A stretch of 64,000 nt of DNA from Akebia trifoliata (Eukaryota; Streptophyta; Magnoliopsida; Ranunculales; Lardizabalaceae), in NCBI GenBank assembly GCA_017979445.1, contig CM030707.1, positions 19,148,586 through 19,212,585 of the forward strand, read 5' to 3'. The notes beneath the pieces were generated by a model. The model saw only the letters and a program-made list of their open reading frames with translations, was not told the origin of the DNA and made no database searches. The position numbers were made by a program, and so were the translations under genes. Every line of letters begins with the position of its first letter. Position 1 is the stretch's first letter. Shown here piece after piece: positions 55,118 to 64,000 of this stretch.

Positions 55118-57020
55118 TGTAATTGAATGCATGGTAGGTGGGTTGGACACATGACAACCAGGTCTTACATGTAAAACCATGTGTAATAATTTACAACAAT
55201 GATGTTGCTGATGTAAACAGTCAGTTTGAGGTGATTAGGGATATATTTTTCTATTGTATGTTACAACATGTAACATACAAGGTTACCCCTGATGGATGAG
55301 ATTTCGGGTTGCTCTTCCGGACTTATTTTGAGTCTGATTTTGATTATCTTATAGTCAATTCTAATCTAATCGATGAGATAAATGAATGATATAGTTCAAT
55401 CTCATTGATGATGCTCTGATCAATGATCTTTTTACAAGTAGTTATACGAATATCGAGGCATTGCCTCGAGGTCAATTTATGCGATCTTATAATCTATCTT
55501 GCTTGATTTCTCTATATCTTTCTATTGGTCATACCCGATCATATATGATTTTTGTTGTTATTATATGTATCTCGAGGTAATTCCTTGAGATTCATTTCAA
55601 CTTCAATTTAGGTGATCTTATAATCCTTCCTAAGTAGTTTTATTTGTTTTTTTTTTAAAGGGATAATCATTGGTGTTATTTGTTCTCTTGATTAATTATT
55701 TGGTTAACCTTTAATCCGTATCTAATCCTAGTGTGTATCTTGAAGAATTATTGAAAGACATAGTTATGATTGTATAATTATTTCTTTTGAGACTAATAGT
55801 TGTATAACCAATTAAGTAACATGAAATAGTTAAATTACAAGTTTTTTCTTCGCTTGTCTCAATCGACGGGTCTCAACATGTTTTTCAAAAAAATTCTTGA
55901 TAACTAAAATAAAAAATATGAAGTGATCTGACCTATCTAGATACATGTTGTTTGGGGTTATCACAGTCACTGATTCACATACACCTATCACGCATATTTT
56001 TTAATAATTTAAGTTTGAATCCAATAGATCTATGCCCATGATGCAGAAAATCTGATGGTTAGACATTACCAATCAAATTGTTTTTTAGTAAGCAAGTCCA
56101 ACTAAGCTGATTTAATTTAAATATATAACTCTCCGGGTTTTGATGAACAAGAATGGCATTTGTTACATGTCTATTAAATTCATCCACAATGGTATTTTTC
56201 TTAGTTTTTACAATAAGAACTGTGTCGTGCATACACTCCTTTGGGCCCATTGCTCACCTAACTACAATTATAATTAATTCAACAAGTACTTGAAATGGAT
56301 CTAAACCCATGTGGAGGAAATTTTTTCTTGAATTGAATGGGTAGAAATTATCAATCAAATTTATATTTTTTGGACAGAACCTATTAGATCGGTTTTGGAT
56401 ATACCATTTCTTAATCAAATAAAGCCTTGTTCCAAAATTATACTATATAGTTTGTTAAATATTTGAAGTTCATTTGTATTCTGTATGTATAATCAAATTT
56501 AATTGAACTAACTAATGAGTCAATTGGCCTTGTTAACTCGAAATGAGCTCAGTCGGAAATAAATTGCTAGACATGGCCTATCCTTAGTTGAACCACTATG
56601 GGACTATTTAGTTCAAGCGTTTGAGTAGAAAAGTCACCTCTTTTTTTTTTTTTTTTTCTGAGCAGGGTAATTCTGAGTCTAGTAGGTTGACTATGGTCCA
56701 TTGGGCTTTGTTCAACCCAAGAGATAACCTTATCTATCATAACTAATCCATGAGTGTCACGTCTCATCTAACACCATGTCACGTGATACCATTTAAGCAA
56801 CCACATTGTCGTGGAGAGATATATAAAGATTCGAAGTCAGAACATGAGGAGCATATTTAGTCCCTCCTTACCATCTCAGCTAACCCTTGGTAGGCGAAAA
56901 GTCACCTCTTCACATACCTACCCACCACTTGCATTTATGCATGATTTAACCTCAAATCTGATGGATCTAAGTCCATAATGCGGAAAATCAAAATAGTTAG
57001 AAATTACTGATCAAACTGCT
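55118..57020. other. Intergenic, no gene seen
   Basis: AT-rich. The phrase GGCATTGCCTCGAGGTCAAT / GTAATTCCTTGAGATTCATT is repeated near 55455-55620 with AATTT(A)...GATCTTATAATC, a weak duplication about 130-150 bp apart. Nothing else supported. Confidence 0.4.
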
Positions 57021-57029
57021 TCATAGTTA

Positions 57030-58102
57030 GGTGCTGTTTGTTAAACTGAAAAAAATAAGTGCTGAAACTTATAAGCGCTGAATTTAAGTGTTGAAAAAGT
57101 TGTTTATTTAGATGCTGAATCATGTTTGTTACACATTGCTGAAATTGATAAATTGTCTTTGTTACCCTTACAATCATATTATACATTGTTTGCATGTTTC
57201 AAATGCTTATTTATTATCAAACACAATAAAATATATTATTTCTTATAAAATTAAAATATAATTTATTTTTAAATAATAAATAATACTCAAATCTTCAATT
57301 TATAAATAATAATTTCTATTTATAAAAGCCCACAAATTTCAAATTAAAAATAATAATGTCATACAAATCACCAAAATTTGAAATCAACTTTAAAAGAACT
57401 TAATTTTGGATGAATAATTTTCGATGAAAATGAAGGATGTGTAATTATAAAAGCACCCTATGAATTAATAAGGGCAACCCACACTATAGCCATTTTTTGT
57501 TTTGTTTTATATGGATTAAAGTTTTTGGAATGAGCAAATTTTTAGTGAGGATGGTTTATATGGTTTACAGATCATCCTCACCAAAAATCAGTTTATTTTG
57601 AAACTTCTAACTCGTTAAAAATAGTTATAAAAAAAAAAGGGACAATTTACGGTTCTTGAACTTGTTTTGATAGGGTTAGAAGTTTCAAGATGTGCTGATT
57701 TTTTGTGAGGATAATCTCCTCGTTGTAGAGATCATCATCACCAAAAATCAACTAATTCCAAAACTTTTAACCCATATAAGACAAAATAATTTAACTATGG
57801 TGTGGGTTTATTAATTTGTGGGGTGTTTATATACTTATCCATGGGATATAAGAGGTAATATCCTTTTAAGAATAAGAGCATACTTGTCCATGTTAAAAAA
57901 AACAAAATGCATACTTGTCCGTGTTGAAAAAATCAAAGTGCTTACCGCTTCAGCACTTTTTTTCAGCATCAAAATAGTGCTAAATTTTTTTCACTTATTT
58001 TAGCAATAAGCACGAGTAAACAAACGCGCTATTTTGACAAAAGTGCTGAATTTAAATTTTTTCAGCAATAAACGCTGAAAAATAGCGCAAACAAACACCG
58101 CC
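57030..58102. mobile_element. hAT-like MITE with a two-hairpin element nested inside
   Basis: The ends GGTGCTGTTTGTT and AACAAACACCGCC are inverted. The subterminal regions repeat AAGTGCTGAA and TTCAGCACTTTT many times, as in plant hAT-type MITEs. The middle (57475-57805) is a separate two-hairpin element. The target-site duplication is not clear. Confidence 0.65.
57475..57805. mobile_element. Two-hairpin MITE, type E ends, nested copy
   Basis: ACCCACACTATAG near the left and CTATGGTGTGGGT at the right are inverted. Between them are two diverged core hairpins (ATCATCCTCACCAAAAATCA at 57570; TCATCATCACCAAAAATCAA at 57732). Its arms match the split copy at 46890-47525. Confidence 0.72.
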
Positions 58103-58639
58103 TTAGTCAGTTCAACTGAATGTCTCATGAGTCAATAAGACGCGTATTGACTAGTCAATAGGTGTGGCTAATTAAGCAAAAAACATAGGTCTAAATATCT
58201 TATCGTTTTTTTTATAAAACATCACTAATTTTGTTAACAGAAAATCCTGGTTCTAAACATCTCACTAGTCAATAGGCTTCCTAAGTTAAACAGACTAAAA
58301 GATTGAGACACAATTATTTCATGATAATTTAGATAATATCCCTTCAAGTCTTGATGAATATTTAAACTGCCCCTTATGTTCTCAAACTGAAGAGATACCC
58401 CTTAACCTGGATCTTTTCTGAGAGATTACTGTAAAATAATCTAAATGTCATCTTCTTAAATTTCTCAGAAATCAAAAAAGAAAATCACTTATTTGTCTTT
58501 AAAAAAAAAAAAACATTCTATAAAATAATGGTATTTAGGCCATCATTCTTCTTCTTGTTTTTTTAGATCGGATACTAGGCCACTTTCTAATGAGATTAGT
58601 AACTCGGTGCTTGTGGTCTGTAGTATCATCACTCGTGGA

Positions 58640-58870
58640 CTTTACTACCCTAAAAACGGGCATTAAGAACGGCTAATCATGTCTAAAACGGCTTCACAAC
58701 CGTCTCTTATCGTGGTATGGTTAATGATTTGAAACGAGTGAAAGTTGTTTCAAATTTTGGGATTTGGAACAGTTGAAAAATCGTTCCAAATACATTGCTG
58801 TAAAACGGCTAACAACCGTCTCATATGTATCTAGAAAATATTTATGGTTCAGGAACGGTTTTAAACAGTT
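58640..58870. repeat. ACGGCT/AACCGTCTC subterminal-type repeats
   Basis: Short words AACGG(C/T)T, AACCGTCTC, GGAACGGTT and their complements recur many times in 230 bp, with TACTACCCTAAAAACGGG at the left. This is like the subterminal repeats of a CACTA element. The right terminus was not found. Confidence 0.45.
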
Positions 58871-59302
58871 CCTGTTTTGAAATTCTGAAAATAGAAAAAA
58901 TTAAGAGAGAAAGTTAATTGAATGTGAAATGGAATCATCTCTATTGCCACAGTACGTGCAAACAAAAAAAGTGTATATCTCTAAGAAGTGGTCCCAAAGT
59001 CTTTATTAAAACAGAGATGCTCTTGTTATTGAGGTATGAAAGGAATTGCTCAAACACATCAGCTCTACTCTTTCTACCAATCTTAAGAGGGATGCTTGTC
59101 CACCAAGCTGGCATGAAACGGATAAGAATAAGAGTCTTTTATATCCATAAATAACTATAAAAAATAAGCCAATTTAGGCTATAAGTTCCCGTACATTGAA
59201 AAGGAAAGTAAGAAAGAAGATTTCATTTAATATGAAAGAAACAATAATCCAATTCAGGTAGAAATGAGATTTGAATGATCTAACTCTGGAGTACATGCAA
59301 TT

Positions 59303-59937
59303 CTTTAGGACTGCTTAACTCAGGTGACTCAGTGGATTTGCCCACCTTTGTATTAACAACTTTATTCTATGCACTCGAAAATATAAGATCCAGGATTATT
59401 TCTCCTTGCACAATATGGAGGAAAAAATTAAGGTAGTATTTTAACTTTCCATTTTAATTAAATTTGTTATCAAGATTTTGATCGAGTCAAAAAACCTATT
59501 TTACTGAGTCAATTAATGGTTTAATGGCTAAATATTTGTCCATAATAAGGGTCTCACATGACCCAGTTATTAATTTTAAATAATTACTAATTTGTATGGA
59601 GGTAAAAGTGACAATTGTAATCTAATTATGATTATGGTTACTTTTTTTTTTTTTTTTTTTTGAGGGGGGATTATGGTTTTTCTATTTAAAGGGGACTAAG
59701 GCCATCGAAGGGAGGAGAGGAAGGAAGAGGAAAAAAAGGGGGAGAAATCATGAAACAAGAAGACTTATAGTAGATCGGTTCGTCGAGCCCTTTGATATAG
59801 GTATAACATGCTGAATCACGTAAAAAATCATATGTGTTCATTCTTTTTTATGCTTTTTCATTATTTGTATGATTTGTTTTGGTGCGATTTTGATAGAATT
59901 GTAGGTTTCAAGGTTTAACACAAAAAAGACATCTACA
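59303..59937 (+). mobile_element. Gypsy LTR (5' copy, internally deleted)
   Basis: GACTGCTTAACTCAGGTGAC starts a sequence that matches 62166 onwards for about 290 bp and again 63930 onwards. It ends CATCTACA at 59930-59937, directly before a primer-binding-like site. A 22-base T run lies at 59642-59662. A transcript-start region (TTTCTATTTAAAGGGG) is at 59678-59693. Confidence 0.6.
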
Positions 59938-60300
59938 ATTGACACTGTCTGTGAGATCGAATCAGGAACACTAAAGAAAATCACAATGATAAGATTGAAT
60001 CAACTAACTTCTAGGGCTATCCCCAAAATCAACCCATCACACATTTGGGGGTGAATCGTTGATTATCATTTCAGATTTTATCATCGCAAGAAGATCAACA
60101 AAATCGGATCAATGAGTTAAGATTGCACATTCGGATCAATCAAGAATAACTCGAACCCTCAGTGTGGAATCTTCACACCAATTGCAAAGAAGTTCTACAG
60201 ATCATGGAGATCGTCGAATACAAGAAGATACAATTTATTTTTAGGTTCGAGGTTCGTTTCCGTATTAATGGCAATGACAATGTAAGGGGTCAAAACAAAT
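59938..60300 (+). mobile_element. Degenerate primer-binding site and gag start of the gypsy element
   Basis: ATTGACACTGTCTGTGAGATC reads as a decayed ATTGGCGCCGTCTGTGGGA block, the tRNA-primed site of plant gypsy (Tat) elements. Further on, a frame with QQNRINELRLHIRINQE-like residues (60094-60150) resembles the start of gag. It is full of stops. Confidence 0.55.
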
Positions 60301-60319
60301 ACAATATGTACAAAGGTTA

Positions 60320-60670
60320 ACGTAAGGCTAATGATACTACCAAGGCTATTCTAAAATAACCTTGTGAAATGTATGACTTACAAAAAGGTAAAAAGTTTTA
60401 AAAAAAAAAAAAAACAATGCAACTAAGAGTAATGATATTGTCAGGGATCTCTTTTGATAAGACCAAATTAATTAATGGTATGACTAAGCTCATGTATATG
60501 AAGCCTACCAACAAATTTAGGGAAAATGATCGAAAATGCTTGTTTATTGAAAATATGTACCTAAAGATCCTTTCACAAAGAATATAGTCTCCCAACGATC
60601 CATTACAATATTATTTTACATAATCCTTGAACTACCCTTTTGACAACACCGTTAAAACTCGAAAAATGCT
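60320..60670. other. Decayed internal region, unassigned
   Basis: Between the gag remnant and the next MITE. No readable domain; one A-run at 60400-60414. Confidence 0.35.
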
Positions 60671-60673
60671 AAA

Positions 60674-60830
60674 ATGACACAAAGCATTTACTGCAATTCT
60701 CACAAGTCTGACATGGGATGTGCACATGACCATAAATGTGTTTACTTGTGATATGAGTAAAAACTATCTATGGTTATGTATGCATGTCCACGTCAGAATT
60801 GTGAGAATCACAGTAAATCCTGTGTCACCC
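60674..60830. mobile_element. MITE with TGACACA...TGTGTCA ends, copy 2
   Basis: The left ATGACACAAAGCATTTACTG and right CAGTAAATCCTGTGTCACCC are inverted, continuing into GCAATTCTCACAAGTCTGAC and GTCAGAATTGTGAGAATCAC. The arms are about 45 bp. Same family as 18363-18478. It sits inside the gypsy element's interior. Confidence 0.75.
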
Positions 60831-60839
60831 CAGCACGAC

Positions 60840-62160
60840 TCTTAAAACTCTACAAACTGTGTGTTGATGCCCTTCCATGTTGGAGTGATTATTTGAGGTA
60901 CCCATATATTTTAAAATTAATTAAAAATCCTTTGCTTATAGATTAAAGAAAAATGATCTCAAGGCAAAAGAGCCTGTAGTTTTTATTCCCAAAACTATTC
61001 ATCTTACCTTCTTATGATGCAACGATGATAATGATGGGATGATCATCATCATCCAATCGATTTGGAATGTGTAGGTAGACCGATGAAAGGTCTAAAATAG
61101 TTAGACCACATCAAATCGTATCAACTTGAAAATCCAAAGTGGACTCAAATTAGTCAAATTGAATTATTTTAACATTTAAAATATATATTTTCTCTACAAA
61201 AAATATTATAGATAACCAAATAATAACTAGATCGAAATTTTGACCTTACTAAGTGCATTTTCGAGTTGACTCCGCAAGTTGATTCCACTGAGTTTGGGCC
61301 CAAATCACTACAAATTCTAATCACGTCGACTTGAAAAACCAAGTTCTACAGATCACTATCAACTCAATTGGATTTTGTAATGATTCGGCACCAAACTTAG
61401 TGGAATCAAAGTTCCGAGTTAACTTAGTTGAGTAAACTAAAAAAATGTACCAAGTAACTTCAAAAACTTAACTGAGTTATTTAGTTATATAAAATAATTT
61501 TTGTGGAGAATACAAAATATTTTTTATTTATTATAATTTTTTTAAAATTTTCATAATATTAATATAATTTTATTCAAAGTTTTCAAGTTATTTATATTTA
61601 ATGGAGATTTGAGTCAAGTTTTATAACAAAAATAGTTAATAGATTTAATATACATTTAATAGATTCTAAATATTTTAGATCTTACATCGGTCTACGCACA
61701 AAAAATCAGTCCGATCAATCATCTATGAGAGTTAGATGACAAGTTTCGAGAAGAAAAAACAATGAATTTTGGTTCATTTATATAATTATTATTTAGTTTG
61801 TAATAGAAAAGACTAGGGTCAAGGGGCATGTCATCAATTTTATAAAAATACGATTTTCTTATAAGTTTAAATTGTAGTTGTAAAGATAGTTAAGGTATTT
61901 TAATTAAAAAATACTGTAAGAGGGTCTTTTTAGACTAACACGTTATGAATTATGTCCTTTATGAGTCTGAATTTTTTTTATCAAGGGACTTTTTAGTACA
62001 CATTTTCAAGTAATAGGCCTTTACAGTAATTGTCCCATAAGTTTATCAGCCATGGTATTGCCAGGTCCACTCTACTATGGACACGATCTCATGTGAACAA
62101 ATTTATGTAAGGCATCCATATTACCAGGTCCACTCTGATACAAATAAGATTTTGTGTGTC
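60840..62160. other. Decayed retroelement interior or intergenic, unassigned
   Basis: Very AT-rich at 61500-61680. CCAGGTCCACTCT is repeated at 62060 and 62125. No coding domain is readable. Confidence 0.4.
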
Positions 62161-62165
62161 TCCCA

Positions 62166-64000
62166 CGCTACTTCTTTGGGACTGCTTAATTCGGGTGACT
62201 CAGTTGATTCGCTGACCTTTGTATTAAAAATTTTATTTTATAGACTCGGAATTATTCGTTTCGAGATTATTGTTCCTTGCATGATGTGGAGGAATAATTA
62301 AGGTACTATTTTAACTTTCCATTCTAATTAAATTTGTTACTCAAGATTTTGATCGAGTCAAGCAACCTACCATACTGCGTCAATTAATGGTTCGGGGGGC
62401 TGAATCCATGCCCGTAATAAGGGTCACACATGACCCAATTGTTACTTGAATTAATACGGCATAAAAGTGACTTGGGGGCTAAGTACATGTCTGACTCAAC
62501 TGAGACTAGTTTATTATGGGTTTGACCAAGTAAAACGATATAAATTGGGGGCTTAATGAAGTCTAAATAGGCAAATTAAATAGAAAATTGCCAATTCAAT
62601 AAAAAATCTCTTACTACACTATAAAGTATATTTTTTTATTATCAAAAACTTGATTGAGTCATAAGATTCCACCGAATCAAGTTTATTGTTCACGATTTTG
62701 ATTAAGTAATGTACCTTACCGAGTTAGTTAAATTGCTTGGGCATTTAATCACGCTGATCCAATTTGTTAGTTGAGTCAACTTTACAAATAAGGTTGGGGC
62801 TAATCTCGTGCCCAATTCAACCGAGTCTTGGAATCTGTTGAATGAAGAGGTTTGGTTCATTACTCAATTTCTAATCCATTGTGGTATATTCGAGGGAGGG
62901 GGGCTTAATTTTAAACTTGATGTATAAGTTAGAATTATTAATTATACTTGGGAGGCTCAATTTAAGCTTGAATTGTGATGTATAATTGTTAATTTCTATT
63001 TAAGGGCTTGGTCCAAGTATAGTTAGGGACTTGAGCTCGAGATTACATAAGAAAATATTTTCAATAGATTTTAATAAAAAATATATATATTTTTATTTAA
63101 ATTTTCAATAAAGTATAAAGAATGTACTTGGTTTCTTTTTAATTTTATAAGGAAATATGATGAAATTCTATGATTCTATCTTATTAAAAGGATTTTCAAT
63201 AAATCATGTTGACTTCTACTTGATCAAGTTTTTAGGTCGGTTCAACAATTTGAACCTTTCTCTCGAGGGTGAGTAGGAAAAAAGGCAAAGGAAAGAGTCA
63301 AACCGATTCGATGAACCAAATTTCACTCATCAATTCAATGAATCGAAAAGAAAAATGAAGGTTTGTTTAACAAATCGAGTTATATTTTTCAGTTCAATAA
63401 ATCGAAAAGGCAAAGGTTAAGGTCTGTTCAACGAGCTGATCCTTTCTCTCATGGGGGAGAAAGAAAAAAATGTTAAAGGTTTCAACTCGGTTATTCTATT
63501 ATTTATTTAAGTCTTGGATCATTTTGGGATCTAAGTTCGATTTGAGATTTTGGTCGGTTTGATTATTATTTATCTAAGTCTTGTTTCGCTCTGAGATTCA
63601 AACCTGACCTAAGACGTTAATTGATTCTTCTTTCATTTGTCAAAGTCTTGACTCTTTTAAGGAGCCAACGGCTAACTTGCAGAATAATTGATTTTATTAT
63701 TGAAGCATCTACTTGTATGGGAGTTCAACCAAATGGAAGATCAGATTTGCACTAAATAGGAATGAAGATAAGTTTAAGAGCTCAGAAACCATACTAGTTT
63801 ATAGATCAAATATGGTGCTCACTTAGGTCAGAAGGATTTTTTGAAGGCGAATATCGATATTTCAATTTCCACTATCGAGAGGAGGCTACTGTGAATGGAT
63901 AAAAATTGACTTTCATCTAAACCATGGGGTAAAAGTGATGATTTTTCTATTTAAAGGGGCTAAGACCACTGTAAGGAGGAGAAAAAAAGCAAATGATAAA
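62166..64000 (+). mobile_element. Gypsy LTR-like copy 2 (runs past window edge)
   Basis: Matches 59303-59612 from GGACTGCTTAA through TTGATCGAGTCAA and AATAAGGGTC to TAAAAGTGAC. It then carries about 1.47 kb not present in copy 1 before TTTCTATTTAAAGGGGCTAA (63947 on), which does match copy 1. The extra part has repeated GAGTCAA and TTGGGGGCT words. Confidence 0.6.

Noticed and set aside
57023..58110. 8 bp duplication ATAGTTAG / TTAGTCAG around the hAT-like element
   Set aside because: Only six of eight match, and using it would shift the left end away from the best inverted-repeat alignment.

Overview
This is nuclear DNA of a flowering plant. It is AT-rich, its genes have GT-AG introns of up to about 4.6 kb, and it is crowded with decayed transposable elements. 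I recognise three genes and cannot name the species.

Region 1 (1-14450, minus strand): a GSK3/SHAGGY-like protein kinase of the AtSK41/42 (clade IV) type. Eleven coding exons were joined by hand and give 392 in-frame residues; the C-terminal end lies beyond base 1. A probable non-coding first exon sits near 14300-14450. Its introns hold a copia retrotransposon remnant, a LINE remnant, MITEs and two long G homopolymers.

Region 2 (14450-27100): intergenic and repeat-rich. It holds a family of (TA)n-flanked elements, each built of two hairpins (16551-17491, and an array at 24195-26765). It also has a 260 bp CACTA-type MITE with perfect target-site duplications and a LINE fragment.

Region 3 (27340-27816, plus strand): an intronless AP2/ERF transcription factor of the ERF019/DREB A-5 type. 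A W-box cluster, a TATA box and a DRE core lie upstream.

Region 4 (31994-46748, minus strand): a mitochondrial SAM-methyltransferase-like gene of the NDUFAF5 family (complex I assembly; Arabidopsis At1g22800-like). Nine exons join in phase except at one place, where an exon of about 70 bp that the family requires is absent. A nearby conserved motif carries an in-frame insertion. The copy may be broken. From memory, the Arabidopsis homologues of this gene and of the ERF are neighbours (At1g22800/At1g22810), so the pair may be ancient microsynteny.

Region 5 (46750-64000): I see no host gene. It holds a further split copy of the two-hairpin element, a Tat/Ogre-like LTR (53331-about 55047), a MITE with another element nested in it (57030-58102), and a gypsy element with a degenerate primer-binding site whose two LTR copies differ by a deletion of about 1.4 kb.

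The most unusual signal is the two-hairpin element family. A conserved self-complementary core is combined with several unrelated terminal arms, it always sits in TA repeats, and it forms head-to-tail chains.
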